The notes beneath the pieces are model-generated. The model did no database searches. It was not told where the DNA came from and saw only the letters and a list, made by a program, of their open reading frames with translations. A stretch of 49,789 nucleotides of DNA from Planococcus sp. ISL-110 (lineage in GTDB: Bacteria > Bacillota > Bacilli > Bacillales_A > Planococcaceae), in NCBI RefSeq assembly GCF_018613575.1, contig NZ_JAGGPX010000002.1:43697-93485 (forward strand), in the 5' to 3' direction. The translations under genes were made by a program, and so were the position numbers. Numbering within the stretch: position 1 is the first letter of the stretch; each line of letters opens with the position of its first letter. Positions 26,694-35,315 of the stretch are shown piece after piece.

Positions 26694-27977
26694 ATGTATG
26701 ACGTTATAATTATCGGCGGGGGTCCCTCCGGCTTAATGGCATCAATTGCCGCAGCTTCCAACAACCAAAAGGTTTTGTTGATCGAAAAAGGAAAGAAATT
26801 AGGGAAAAAGTTAATCATTTCCGGTGGTGGCCGCTGCAACGTGACCAACCGCCTGCCTCTTGACGAAATTGTGAAACATATTCCGGGGAACGGCCGTTTT
26901 CTGCACAGCCCGTTTTCCGTATTCAATAACGAAGACATCATTTCCTTTTTCGAAGGCCTTGGCGTCGCTTTAAAGGAAGAAGATCATGGCCGGATGTTCC
27001 CGGTCTCCAACCGTGCACAGGATGTGGCCGACGCCATGTTCAAGGAAATGGACCGGCTGAACGTTACGGTGTTGCTCGATTCACCCGTTAAAAAACTATT
27101 GATGACCGATGAACATATAACAGGCGCTCGGCTTCACACAGGCGAAGAATACACAGCCAAAGCAATCGTCGTGGCAGTTGGCGGCAAGGCAGTACCGCAA
27201 ACCGGCTCTACAGGAGATGGCTACCCGTGGGCGGAAAAAGCGGGACACACCGTCACCGACCTCTACCCGACCGAGGTCCCATTGCTGTCGAAGGAAGCTT
27301 TTATCGTCAGCCGGGAACTTCAGGGACTGGCGCTGCGTGACGCAGCCGTGACGGTTCTGAACAAAAAAGGCAAGGTGCTCGTGACGCATCAGATGGACAT
27401 GCTGTTCACCCATTTCGGATTGAGCGGACCCGCTGTATTGCGCTGCAGCCAGTATGTCGTCAAAGAAATGAAGAAAAACGGCGGACAGCCGGTAGAAATG
27501 CGCATCAATTCCCTGCCGGATGAAAATGTGGAATCCGCTTTTCAGCTGCTCGTTAAGATGATGAAGGATGAACCGAAAAAATCAGTGAAAAATGTCTGGA
27601 AGAGTTTAGCACAAGAACGGTGGCTGCTGTTCCTTTTGGGACGTGTGGATATCGATCCTCAATTGACCGGCCCGGAACTGCCAAGTGATAAAGTGCGGGC
27701 ATTTGCGCAGCAGTTGACCGCCTTTACGATGTTTGTAAACGGCACACAGCCGATTGAAAAGGCCTTTGTCACTGGAGGCGGCGTTTCCATCAAAGAAATC
27801 GAACCGAAGACAATGGCTTCTAAAAAGAAACCGGGCTTGTATTTCTGCGGCGAAATCCTGGATATCCATGGCTATACCGGCGGCTACAACATCACTTCTG
27901 CACTCGTGACGGGCAACGTCGCCGGCCAAAGTGCAGCGCGATTCGCGAAGGAAAGCCAGGTAGAAAGCGGAGTTTAA
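26694..27977 (+). CDS. ytfP: HI0933-like FAD-dependent oxidoreductase (YtfP family)
   Basis: The N-terminus is a dinucleotide-binding fold, [20 protein letters not shown] (residues 2-21), followed by the family block [15 protein letters not shown] near 45-59 and [20 protein letters not shown]. The C-terminus has [10 protein letters not shown] and the FAD motif [19 protein letters not shown]. Members of this BaiN/YhiN group are flavoproteins with uncertain substrates. The ATG at 26694 is chosen because the family starts at the FAD-binding strand; earlier residues to 26655 lack similarity. It is divergent from murJ, as in B. subtilis. Confidence 0.9.
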   Translation: MYDVIIIGGGPSGLMASIAAASNNQKVLLIEKGKKLGKKLIISGGGRCNVTNRLPLDEIVKHIPGNGRFLHSPFSVFNNEDIISFFEGLGVALKEEDHGRMFPVSNRAQDVADAMFKEMDRLNVTVLLDSPVKKLLMTDEHITGARLHTGEEYTAKAIVVAVGGKAVPQTGSTGDGYPWAEKAGHTVTDLYPTEVPLLSKEAFIVSRELQGLALRDAAVTVLNKKGKVLVTHQMDMLFTHFGLSGPAVLRCSQYVVKEMKKNGGQPVEMRINSLPDENVESAFQLLVKMMKDEPKKSVKNVWKSLAQERWLLFLLGRVDIDPQLTGPELPSDKVRAFAQQLTAFTMFVNGTQPIEKAFVTGGGVSIKEIEPKTMASKKKPGLYFCGEILDIHGYTGGYNITSALVTGNVAGQSAARFAKESQVESGV

Positions 27978-28117
27978 GCGGCCACATGCAAGCACCACTG
28001 ATTCTATGTAATTATTTGAAGAAATCGTTCCAGGCGGACGCTTTCTTATCTGCAGTCAAGTTTTTTCTCGTAGTTTATTAAAAAATAGAGGGAGTGGGCT
28101 GAGGAACGATTGCTTTT

Positions 28118-28225
28118 CGTTCCGGTGCACGCTTTCCGCGGGCTCGCGCCCAAGCCTCCTCGTCCACTTCGTTCCCTGCGGGGTCTCGGTCGTCTCGCTA
28201 TTCCCGCAGGAGTCATGCACCTGCA
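28118..28225 (-). repeat. Second copy of the interspersed hairpin repeat, opposite orientation
   Basis: Read on the minus strand it contains ACTCCTGCGGGAA, CCGAGACCCCGCAGGGA, GAGGAGGCTTGG and GCGAGCCCGCGG in the same order as the plus-strand copy at 24109-24227. Its outer arms (GGTGCA near 28124 and TGCACC near 28216) pair with each other but differ in sequence from the arms of the other copy. Confidence 0.8.
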
Positions 28226-28261
28226 CTACAAGCTATCTGATCGTGCCAAAAAGGGCATGCC

Positions 28262-28300
28262 AAAAAAACCTGGCGATTCCTGTTTTTTTCACCAGGTTTT
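28262..28300 (-). terminator. Terminator of the IS110 transposase relic
   Basis: AAAACCTGG (28265-28273) and CCAGGTTTT (28292-28300) form a stem with a seven-T run on the minus strand. It is about 30 bases past the relic stop codon. Confidence 0.7.
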
Positions 28301-28327
28301 CTGTGCTATAGTGAAAGGGAATTGTGT

Positions 28328-28786
28328 TTACGAAGCTTTGCCGGATTCGTACTGGTAAAGAAGCCCGTGGCGAATAAGGTGAAATGCAACTTTCACGAAC
28401 TTATTCACACAGGCGATCACTGCAACCTGATGGGGCTTTCCATTGGGTTGCTTTTTTAATTGGTCGTAATGGTCGGCAATGGTGTTGTGCGTTTTTTTGC
28501 GGAGGGAAATCATGGTCCGCAGCCGCTTGTTTCCCCGTTTATTGATTTTGTCCTGGTACTGGAGTTTGTCCGACTGATGGCGACGGATGTCGATGCCGAT
28601 ATACGCGTTAAGTTGCTTGGCATTCTGAAACCGGCGGATGTCACCAAGTTCTGCGATGATCTGGACAGCAGTTTGATCCCCAATTCCAGGGAATGACCTA
28701 AGCACCTGAAATTCCACTCGATCTTGCGATAAGGCCACCATGGCACTTTTTCCCATACTGACGTCAAACGCAATCACATACTTCAT
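28328..28786 (-). pseudogene. IS110-family transposase with large in-frame internal deletion
   Basis: The 152-residue frame begins like an IS110 transposase (MKYVIAFDVSMGKSAMVAL, first catalytic aspartate D8) and then jumps near residue 20-28 to the C-terminal Transposase_20 domain: SFPGIGDQTAVQIIAELGD and LNAYIGIDIRRHQSDK, including the serine at residue 72 that aligns with the conserved family serine. Intact members are about 400 residues, so most of the RuvC-like DEDD domain is gone. The frame remains open, with a strong ACAGGAGG, so a small product may be made. It is not expected to recombine DNA alone. Confidence 0.85.
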
Positions 28787-28972
28787 CCTTTTCCTCCTGT
28801 TCTGTTTTCATAGAAGCCTTCACAGTGCCTTATCGATTCCACTTTCTTATACGGTCTCTCGGGACCCAACATACTAACCTGATTCGGATAAGGGTGTGAA
28901 GCGAGTCGGTTTCCTGGTTCGGATTCTCAGATCCCCGCGTCCTCACGACTTCACTCCACTTCTACAAAAAAA
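28787..28972 (-). ncRNA. Candidate bridge-RNA region of the IS110 relic
   Basis: IS110-group elements encode a structured bridge RNA in the noncoding left end upstream of the transposase. This 186-base region is upstream of the relic gene and has paired pieces, for example GTGAAG (28896-28901) with CTTCAC (28949-28954). An 11-base stretch at 28868-28878 is repeated inverted just outside the palindrome at 29011-29021, as a guide-to-end or guide-to-target match would be. Structure and expression are inferred, not seen. Confidence 0.35.
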
Positions 28973-29008
28973 TAGTAGCACAAACCATGGCCATGGTTTG
29001 TGCTACTA
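28973..29008 (-). terminator. Perfect 36-bp palindrome, terminator-like on the minus strand
   Basis: TAGTAGCACAAACCATGG (28973-28990) is exactly complementary to 28991-29008. On the minus strand a T-run follows. It stands between leuS and the IS110 relic and could shield the element from outside transcription. Confidence 0.65.
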
Positions 29009-29138
29009 ATGTTAGTATGTTTCCACGGGCTGGGCGGAGCAAGAAAACGGGTGTTTTCCCGGCTTCTTGCGGGAGCCTTGCCTAAAGCGGCAGAAGCTGT
29101 TTGAAAAATACAAATTTTTAAAATCTAAGCCTATAGAC

Positions 29139-29183
29139 AAAAAGAGAGACAAACTGGCAAGTTGCCAGTCTGTCTCTCTTTTT
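29139..29183 (-). terminator. Terminator of leuS
   Basis: The arms 29139-29160 and 29161-29183 are complementary apart from one bulge and include GAGAGACA and CTGGCAA. T runs lie on both sides. It is the first strong hairpin with a T-run after leuS, about 190 bases past the stop. Confidence 0.8.
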
Positions 29184-29205
29184 ATTATTCATATTTTGTA
29201 GGCCT

Positions 29206-29373
29206 GCCTTAAGCCTGTCGGGGCTACCGGAAGACTCCGCTTTTCTTTTTGTCCAGACTCCGTCTTCCAGCCCCTCGGGGTCTTAAGTCTGCCCGGCTGT
29301 GCGGCAAAATGCACCGCTTCGCCAGACCGCCTTAAGCCTGTCGGGGCTACCGGAAGACTCCGCTTTTCTTTTT
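29206..29373 (+). repeat. Two exact 45-bp direct repeats around an inverted partial copy, abutting leuS
   Basis: Bases 29206-29250 and 29329-29373 are identical. Between them 29253-29290 contains an imperfect reverse-complement version (GTCTTCCAGCCCC, GGGGTCTTAAG), which can pair with either direct copy. The second copy runs to the leuS stop codon. The array lies between leuS and its terminator, so it is transcribed as the leuS 3' region. Confidence 0.85.
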
Positions 29374-31783
29374 ACCCTACTACAATGTTGACCAATTTCC
29401 CTGGGATGACGATGACTTTGCGTACTTGTTTGCCATCTGCTGCTTTTTGGACATGTTCGTCCGCGAGCGCTGCCGTTTCCAGCTGTTCTTTCGTGCTGTC
29501 TTTGGCGATCGTCAGCTTGGTTTTCACTTTGCCGTTCACTTGCACCACGACTTCTACGACATCATCGACCAATTTCGACTCATCGTATTGCGGCCAGTTT
29601 TCGTAAGCGACTGATCCTTCGTGGCCCAATTTCTCCCATAGCTCTTCTGCTACGTGAGGTGCGATCGGCGACAGCAATTTCACAAAGCCTTCCACATATT
29701 GTTTCGGGATCGAATCGACTTTATAGCCTTCGTTGATAAAGACCATCATTTGCGAAATGGCTGTGTTGAAACGCATTCCTTCGAAATCGTCCGTCACTTT
29801 TTTAACGGTTTGGTGATAAATTTTCTCCAGCTTGCCGTCGTTGGCATCGGTGACTTTTGCACTCAATTGCTCTTCGTCCATCAACAGGCGCCAAACGCGG
29901 TCAAGGAACCGGCGGGAGCCGTCCAAGCCGTTTGTCGACCAGGCAATCGAAGCTTCCAGAGGACCCATAAACATTTCGTACATGCGCAATGTATCTGCTC
30001 CGTGGCTTTCGATGATCTGGTCCGGGTTGACGACATTACCTTTTGATTTCGACATCTTCTCATTGCCTTCACCCAAAATCATCCCTTGGTTGAACAGCTT
30101 CTGGAAGGGTTCTTTAGTCGATACCACACCAATATCATAAAGCACTTTATGCCAGAAACGTGCGTACAACAAATGAAGCACGGCGTGTTCGGCTCCGCCG
30201 ATATAGACATCAACCGGCAACCAGCGTTTCAACAGTTCCGGATCGGCCAGCCTTTCGTCATTGTTTGGATCGATAAAGCGCAGGTAATACCAGCAGCTGC
30301 CTGCCCATTGCGGCATCGTGTTGGTTTCGCGGCGCCCTTTCATGCCGGTTTCAGGATGGACGATATTGACCCATTCGTCGATATTGGCAAGCGGTGATTC
30401 ACCGGTGCCGCTCGGTTTGATATCTGTCGTCACTGGCAACATCAATGGCAGGTCTTTATCTTCAACCGGTGTCATCGTGCCATCTTCCCAGTGGATGATT
30501 GGAATCGGCTCGCCCCAGTAACGCTGACGGCTGAACAGCCAATCGCGCAGACGGAACGTGATTTTCTTTTCGCCAACCTGTTTGTCAACCAGCCAGTCGA
30601 TGGCTTTTTCAATGGCATCTTTTTTATTCAAGCCGTTAAGGAAATCAGAATTGATCAATTCCCCGTCGCCCGCGTATGCTTCTTCTTCAATATTGCCACC
30701 TGAAACGACTTCCACAATCGGCAAATTGAATTGCTTGGCAAACTCGTAATCGCGCTCGTCATGAGCGGGGACTGCCATGATCGCGCCTGTCCCGTAAGTA
30801 GCCAGGACATAATCGGCAATCCAGATCGGCATTTTTTCGCCGCTGGCTGGATTGGTCGCGTAAGCACCTGTGAAGACACCTGATTTGTCTTTCGCCAAAT
30901 CGGTGCGCTCCAAATCACTTTTCGTCTTGACGTCATCAATGTATTTTTCGACAGCTTGTTTTTGTTCAGTTGTCGTAATAGCTGCCACCAATTTATGTTC
31001 AGGAGCCAATACAGCATAAGTCGCGCCGAAAATCGTATCTGGGCGTGTCGTGAATGCACGGAAAGAATGCTCCGTATCAGCAACCTGGAATTCCATTTCC
31101 GCCCCTTCAGATTTGCCGATCCAGTTGCGTTGCATATCTTTCAGGCTCTCCGGCCAATCAAGATCATCCAAATCTTCAAGCAGACGATCTGCATAATTAG
31201 TGATGCGAAGCACCCATTGGCGCATCGGGCGGCGTTCGACCGGATGGCCGCCACGTTCTGATTTGCCGTCGATCACTTCTTCGTTGGCCAAAACCGTGCC
31301 AAGTGCAGGACACCAGTTGACTGCTACTTCATCTACATAAGCAAGGCCTTTATTGTACAATTGGATGAAAATCCATTGCGTCCATTTATAGTAGGAAGGA
31401 TCCGTTGTATTGATTTCGCGGTCCCAGTCATAGGAAAATCCAAGTTCCTGGATCTGGCGCTTGAACGTCGCAATATTTTTAGCAGTGAATTCTGCCGGAT
31501 CATTTCCAGTATCCAGTGCATATTGCTCTGCCGGAAGACCGAATGCATCCCAGCCCATCGGATGAAGGACGTTATAGCCCTGCATGCGTTTTACACGGCT
31601 CAAAATATCCGTAGCCGTATAGCCTTCCGGATGTCCGACATGAAGCCCGGCGCCTGAAGGATATGGGAACATGTCCAATGCATAGAATTTCGGCTTGGAT
31701 GGATCATCCACCATTTTGAACGTTTTGTTGTCTTGCCAATATTTCTGCCATTTTTTCTCAACTAGCTTGTGCTTGAATGTCAT
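29372..31783 (-). CDS. leuS: Leucyl-tRNA synthetase
   Basis: LeuS charges tRNA-Leu with leucine and edits misactivated amino acids. The class I signatures are visible: the HIGH-type HVGH at residues 48-51 within [16 protein letters not shown], and KMSKS at 576-580. The editing domain lies about 225-415, with [12 protein letters not shown], and the anticodon-binding domain is at the C-terminus. The start at 31783 follows GAGGAGGAACAGG and gives 803 residues. The longer frame reaches back into the T-box leader and is not used. It is controlled by a T-box attenuator directly upstream. Confidence 0.98.
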   Translation of the reverse strand: MTFKHKLVEKKWQKYWQDNKTFKMVDDPSKPKFYALDMFPYPSGAGLHVGHPEGYTATDILSRVKRMQGYNVLHPMGWDAFGLPAEQYALDTGNDPAEFTAKNIATFKRQIQELGFSYDWDREINTTDPSYYKWTQWIFIQLYNKGLAYVDEVAVNWCPALGTVLANEEVIDGKSERGGHPVERRPMRQWVLRITNYADRLLEDLDDLDWPESLKDMQRNWIGKSEGAEMEFQVADTEHSFRAFTTRPDTIFGATYAVLAPEHKLVAAITTTEQKQAVEKYIDDVKTKSDLERTDLAKDKSGVFTGAYATNPASGEKMPIWIADYVLATYGTGAIMAVPAHDERDYEFAKQFNLPIVEVVSGGNIEEEAYAGDGELINSDFLNGLNKKDAIEKAIDWLVDKQVGEKKITFRLRDWLFSRQRYWGEPIPIIHWEDGTMTPVEDKDLPLMLPVTTDIKPSGTGESPLANIDEWVNIVHPETGMKGRRETNTMPQWAGSCWYYLRFIDPNNDERLADPELLKRWLPVDVYIGGAEHAVLHLLYARFWHKVLYDIGVVSTKEPFQKLFNQGMILGEGNEKMSKSKGNVVNPDQIIESHGADTLRMYEMFMGPLEASIAWSTNGLDGSRRFLDRVWRLLMDEEQLSAKVTDANDGKLEKIYHQTVKKVTDDFEGMRFNTAISQMMVFINEGYKVDSIPKQYVEGFVKLLSPIAPHVAEELWEKLGHEGSVAYENWPQYDESKLVDDVVEVVVQVNGKVKTKLTIAKDSTKEQLETAALADEHVQKAADGKQVRKVIVIPGKLVNIVVG

Positions 31784-31799
31784 TTCCTGTTCCTCCTCA

Positions 31800-32037
31800 A
31801 AATAAAAACTCCCGTCCCTCATAAATAAGGGACGGGAGTTTTCCCGCGGTACCACCCAAATTAGCGACTGCTCGCTCAACTTGACTCCTTAACGCGGAAA
31901 ACGGTGTATCTTACTTGGTTTCACATACACGGACTCCAAGGCGAGTTCAATTGTGTGTTTTGCCGGCTTGCACCATCCGCCGGCTCTCTGTGGAAAACAC
32001 ACAAACTACTAGTCCTCTTCACTGTCATTGGTTATTG
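31800..32037 (-). ncRNA. T-box leader (leucine-specific) of leuS
   Basis: The leader contains the conserved T-box sequence GGGTGGTACCGCGGG at 31843-31857, followed by a strong terminator hairpin (31805-31819 with 31828-31842) whose upstream arm can compete with the antiterminator. Stem I is visible from paired segments around GCCGGCGGATGGTGCAAGCCGGC-like sequence near 31964-31986. In the specifier region GAACTC, the codon CTC (31943-31945) specifies leucine, which agrees with the gene. Uncharged tRNA-Leu would pair here and let transcription continue. Confidence 0.93.
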
Positions 32038-32042
32038 TCTTC

Positions 32043-32071
32043 ATTTTAGACGAATCGCCGTTTTTTGGCAA
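32043..32071 (-). promoter_or_regulatory. Promoter of leuS
   Basis: TTGCCA (32066-32071) and TAAAAT (32043-32048) are 17 bases apart on the minus strand, just ahead of the T-box leader and 5 bases past the scoB stop. Confidence 0.7.
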
Positions 32072-32075
32072 TAGC

Positions 32076-32729
32076 CTATGAGACTTTGACATTGTCCGTA
32101 TTCAACGACGCATCGGTCGAGTCGATGATATCCTGAACCGTGAAGCCTTCGAATACCTCCGTCAAAACGAGCCCTGCATCTGTCACTTCAATCACAGCGC
32201 GTTCTGTGATGATTTTATTGACCACGCCTTTTCCTGTCAGCGGCAAATCGCATTGTTTCTTGATTTTGGCTGAACCGTCCTTGGAAACATGATCCATAAT
32301 GACGATGACTTTTTTAGCGCCATGGACCAGATCCATCGCACCGCCCATGCCCTTGATCATTTTGCCTGGAATCATCCAGTTTGCCAAATCACCATTTTCA
32401 GCCACTTCCATGCCGCCGAGAATCGCCACATCAATGTGGCCGCCGCGGATCATTGCGAAAGACTCAGCGCTGGTAAAGAACGCAGATCCTGGAATAGTGG
32501 TAACTGTTTCTTTTCCGGCATTGATCAAGTCTGGATCCACCTGATCTTCTGTCGGATAAGGCCCAATTCCCAAAAGTCCATTTTCTGATTGAAGCACGAC
32601 ACTTTTGTTTTCGGAAATGAAATTGGCAACCAGGGTCGGCATGCCGATTCCCAGGTTCACGTAATCGCCGTCCTTGATTTCTTTCTCGGCCCGTTTTGCA
32701 ATTCGTTCTCTAACTAATTGTTTGTCCAC
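32076..32729 (-). CDS. scoB: 3-oxoacid CoA-transferase subunit B
   Basis: Together with ScoA it moves CoA from succinyl-CoA to a 3-oxoacid such as acetoacetate. The catalytic glutamate lies in QSENGLLG (E49), followed by GPYP and the [11 protein letters not shown] block. A GTG at 32741 lies inside the ribosome binding site AAAGGGTGGAG; the GTG at 32729 has proper spacing and gives 217 residues, near B. subtilis ScoB. It follows scoA by about 18 bases. The exact substrate (acetoacetate, butyrate, adipate family) is not decided by the sequence. Confidence 0.92.
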   Translation of the reverse strand: MDKQLVRERIAKRAEKEIKDGDYVNLGIGMPTLVANFISENKSVVLQSENGLLGIGPYPTEDQVDPDLINAGKETVTTIPGSAFFTSAESFAMIRGGHIDVAILGGMEVAENGDLANWMIPGKMIKGMGGAMDLVHGAKKVIVIMDHVSKDGSAKIKKQCDLPLTGKGVVNKIITERAVIEVTDAGLVLTEVFEGFTVQDIIDSTDASLNTDNVKVS

Positions 32730-32747
32730 GATTTTCTCCACCCTTTC

Positions 32748-33440
32748 CTAAACAGTGCGCGTCGTTAAACGTTCAATCCGTTTTTCCTGATCTGCCTGAA
32801 GCAAGCCCTGAACATAAATACTTGGTGTCTGAACATGGTTCGGATCGATATCGCCGATTTCCACGATTTCTTCCACTTCCGCGATGGTGACCCGTCCAGC
32901 GGCTGCAGCCAGCGGATTAAAGTTCTGTGCCGTTTTGTTGTAAACCAAGTTGCCCATCTTATCGGCCTGATATGCCCGTACGAGCGCAAAGTCAGCTTTT
33001 AAAGCATGTTCAAGAACATGCTCTTTGCCATCAAATTCACGGATTTCCTTGCCTTCTGCAACCGTTGTTCCCACGCCGGCCGGTGTAAAGAATGCAGGAA
33101 TCCCCGCTCCGCCTGCGCGCATTTTTTCAGCAAGTGTTCCTTGCGGCGTCAATTCCACTTCGATTTCGCCCGATAACACCTGGCGCTCGAACTCTTTGTT
33201 TTCGCCTACATAAGAACCGATCATTTTTTTAATCTGTTTGTTTTTCAATAACAGGCCCAAACCCCACTCGTCCACTCCACAATTATTGGAAATGACGGTC
33301 AGGTCGGTGACCCCTTTATCAACAAGTGCCAAAATCAACTGTTCAGGTATTCCCACTAATCCGAACCCGCCTACCATAATCGTAGCGCCGTCCTGAATCT
33401 GTTCAACTGCTTCTTTTGCAGAACTGTAAATCGGTTTCAT
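32748..33440 (-). CDS. scoA: 3-oxoacid CoA-transferase subunit A
   Basis: The 230-residue subunit has the family I CoA-transferase pattern: [14 protein letters not shown] (residues 23-36), [15 protein letters not shown], a [20 protein letters not shown] block with the oxyanion glycines, and NKTAQNFNP. It is the first gene of scoAB and has the site GAGGAGG about ten bases ahead of the ATG. A good cre site lies 42 bases upstream, so repression by CcpA on rich carbon is likely. Confidence 0.93.
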   Translation of the reverse strand: MKPIYSSAKEAVEQIQDGATIMVGGFGLVGIPEQLILALVDKGVTDLTVISNNCGVDEWGLGLLLKNKQIKKMIGSYVGENKEFERQVLSGEIEVELTPQGTLAEKMRAGGAGIPAFFTPAGVGTTVAEGKEIREFDGKEHVLEHALKADFALVRAYQADKMGNLVYNKTAQNFNPLAAAAGRVTIAEVEEIVEIGDIDPNHVQTPSIYVQGLLQADQEKRIERLTTRTV

Positions 33441-33481
33441 TCCATTATGCCTCCTCTACCTTATCAACTGAAAATCGATTA

Positions 33482-33496
33482 ATAAAACGCTTCCAT
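33482..33496 (-). promoter_or_regulatory. Candidate cre (CcpA operator) before scoAB
   Basis: On the minus strand ATGGAAGCGTTTTAT matches WTGNAANCGNWNNCW at all but one position, the same kind of deviation known from acetate-gene cre sites. It overlaps a possible -10 (TTTTAT, 17 bases after TTGTTT), a layout that would repress. Confidence 0.65.
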
Positions 33497-33615
33497 TTCA
33501 ATTTAAACAAACTATTGATGTAAACGCAATATTCTTAATAAATAGGGTCTGTATTGTCGGTCATTGTTGCCAGTTTTGTCGACATGCTACAATGTTGAAA
33601 GAGGAGTTGTTTGGA

Positions 33616-34569
33616 GTGAATACAGAGTTTCCTTTTTCATCTGATGGAAAACGCTACTATACATGGAATCGCCACTTGCGTGACCATTTCGGCTTTAAGG
33701 TCATGAAAATCGCTCTGGATGCGGGCTTTGATTGCCCGAATCGTGACGGCACGGTCGCACACGGGGGCTGCACGTTTTGCAGTGTTGCAGGTTCCGGTGA
33801 TTTTGCCGGTGACCGTGTGGATTCGATTCCTGAGCAATTCGACAAAATAAAAGAAAAAATGCACCGAAAATGGAAAGATGCCAAATATATGGCTTATTTT
33901 CAGGCTTATACCAATACACATGCTCCGTTGCCGGTCATCAAGGAAAAATTTGAAGCGGCACTGGCGCAAGAGAATGTCATCGGCTTAAGCATCGCTACGC
34001 GCCCCGACTGCCTGCCGGATGATGTTGTCGATTACTTGGCGGAACTGAACGAACGGACATACTTGTGGGTAGAGTTAGGCCTTCAAACTGTCCATGAACG
34101 GACAGCCCTGCTGGTCAACCGCGCCCATGATTTCGAGGCATATGTCGAAGGGGTCACGAAATTGCGCAAGCGTGGTATCCGGGTCTGTACCCACATCATC
34201 AACGGTTTGCCGCTGGAAGACCGGGACATGATGATGGAGACCGCCCGTGAAGTGGCCAAGCTCGATGTGCAAGGCATCAAGATTCACTTGCTCCATTTAT
34301 TGAAAGGCACACCGATGGTCAAGCAATACGAAAAAGGAATGGTCGAATTTCTGGAAAAACAGGAATACATCAATTTGGTGGCGGACCAGCTCGAAGTGCT
34401 GCCGCCTGAGATGGTTGTCCAGCGCATCACCGGCGACGGTCCCATCGACCTGATGATTGGCCCGATGTGGAGCGCCAATAAATGGGAAGTTCTGAACGGC
34501 ATTGACGCTGAATTAGAGCGCCGTGAGAGCTGGCAGGGAAAATCAGCTGCAGGGAGCGTGACGCTATGA
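33616..34569 (+). CDS. ytqA: Radical SAM protein of the YtqA family
   Basis: The protein belongs to the TIGR01212-type radical SAM group. The cysteines C40, C52 and C55 in the DCPNRDGTVAHGGCTFCS region (spaced, with CxxC at 52-55) would bind the iron-sulfur cluster. GLSIATRPDCLPDD and WVELGLQT follow, with a C-terminal extension. Its substrate is not known to me. The GTG at 33616 follows GAGGAG and gives 317 residues; earlier codons to 33592 are ahead of or within the ribosome binding site. It overlaps ytqB by four bases. Confidence 0.9.
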   Translation: MNTEFPFSSDGKRYYTWNRHLRDHFGFKVMKIALDAGFDCPNRDGTVAHGGCTFCSVAGSGDFAGDRVDSIPEQFDKIKEKMHRKWKDAKYMAYFQAYTNTHAPLPVIKEKFEAALAQENVIGLSIATRPDCLPDDVVDYLAELNERTYLWVELGLQTVHERTALLVNRAHDFEAYVEGVTKLRKRGIRVCTHIINGLPLEDRDMMMETAREVAKLDVQGIKIHLLHLLKGTPMVKQYEKGMVEFLEKQEYINLVADQLEVLPPEMVVQRITGDGPIDLMIGPMWSANKWEVLNGIDAELERRESWQGKSAAGSVTL

Positions 34570-35129
34570 CACTGCAGCGTGTTTTGCCTTATACAAAGTT
34601 TCTTCTCGAGCAGACCATTTCACAAGGAGACTGCGTGGTCGACGGCACCGCCGGCAACGGCCATGACACCCATTTCCTTGCCGGATTGACCGGGGCCACA
34701 GGAAAAGTATTTGCCTTTGATATCCAGGAAGAAGCGATCCGAGCGACCACTGAACGGGTCAAGGAGTTCCAGCATGTCAAGCTCGTCCATGACAGCCACG
34801 CCAAAATCAAGGATTACGTCACCCAGCCGATTTCAGCAGCTGTCTTCAATCTCGGCTATTTACCGAAAGGCGACCACAGTATCATCACAAAAGCGCAGAG
34901 CACCTTGTCAGCCCTCGAACAATGTCTGGAGCTTCTGACAATCCATGGCTTGCTGTTGGTCGTGGTGTACAGCGGCCATGAAGGGGGCAGCGAAGAACGC
35001 GATGCTGTCCTGGAATTCGTATCCGCGCTGCCGCAAAAATCATTCGACGTCCTGAAATACGAATTCATCAACCAACAGCATTCACCGCCTTTCCTGTTGG
35101 CGGTTGAGAAAAAGCAGGCGAACAAATAA
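34566..35129 (+). CDS. ytqB: SAM-dependent methyltransferase YtqB (rRNA-methylase-like)
   Basis: The 187-residue protein has the SAM-binding loop VVDGTAGNGHDTHFLA (residues 20-35), an acidic strand end FAFDIQEEA and the motif FNLGYLPKGDHSI near 95. YtqB of B. subtilis is a SAM-binding methyltransferase-fold protein whose proposed targets include tRNA. It is translationally coupled to ytqA through an ATGA overlap, so the two probably act in one RNA-modification task. Confidence 0.9.
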   Translation: MTLQRVLPYTKFLLEQTISQGDCVVDGTAGNGHDTHFLAGLTGATGKVFAFDIQEEAIRATTERVKEFQHVKLVHDSHAKIKDYVTQPISAAVFNLGYLPKGDHSIITKAQSTLSALEQCLELLTIHGLLLVVVYSGHEGGSEERDAVLEFVSALPQKSFDVLKYEFINQQHSPPFLLAVEKKQANK

Positions 35130-35315
35130 AAATGCGCCTTCGAGATATAATTTATAATCATGCAAATGCTGAGCATATTTCAATACCATCTTTCCCCTTA
35201 TTTAAAACGCAAACTGAGGAGTAAAAACTTGTGGAAAAAGATTTTGCACTTCATTGATTTCCTCGTAGTATAATGAAACTGAAATAATCTTACAATTTGG
35301 GAGGCGAATGAACGC

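Larger units (their letters stand above)
27978..28327. other. 350-base gene-free stretch with an interspersed repeat and the transposase-relic terminator
   Basis: TTCCAGGCGGACGC is at 28028-28041. The GC-rich core at 28118-28225 is the reverse-orientation partner of the repeat near 24109-24227. The final part holds a terminator hairpin for the transposase relic. No gene is seen. Confidence 0.65.
28262..29021 (-). mobile_element. Relic of an IS110-family insertion sequence
   Basis: The unit comprises a shortened IS110-type transposase frame, its terminator, a roughly 190-base noncoding region upstream of it, and a perfect 36-bp palindrome at the outer left edge. IS110 elements make no target duplications and have no clear inverted ends, so the borders are approximate. 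The left border is placed near an 11-bp sequence that recurs inverted inside the noncoding region. The right border is uncertain and could lie in or next to the interspersed repeat. Confidence 0.6.

Noticed and set aside
28110..28358. An 82-codon plus-strand frame across the second repeat copy
   Set aside because: It spans repeat DNA and the transposase terminator and matches no family.
28787..29010. A CRISPR-like or tRNA-like array in the repeat-rich gap
   Set aside because: No regularly spaced repeats and no cloverleaf with a conserved T-arm were found; the palindromes and direct repeats are of other types.
31784..31879. N-terminal extension of leuS to 31879
   Set aside because: These codons lie in the T-box antiterminator and terminator, so they are leader RNA, not protein.
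35229..35273. A 14-codon frame (TTG start after GAGGAG) coding a hydrophobic peptide before the SRPBCC gene
   Set aside because: It ends inside a TATAAT that fits as the promoter of the next gene, so translation and promoter readings conflict; the length is too short to tell from chance.
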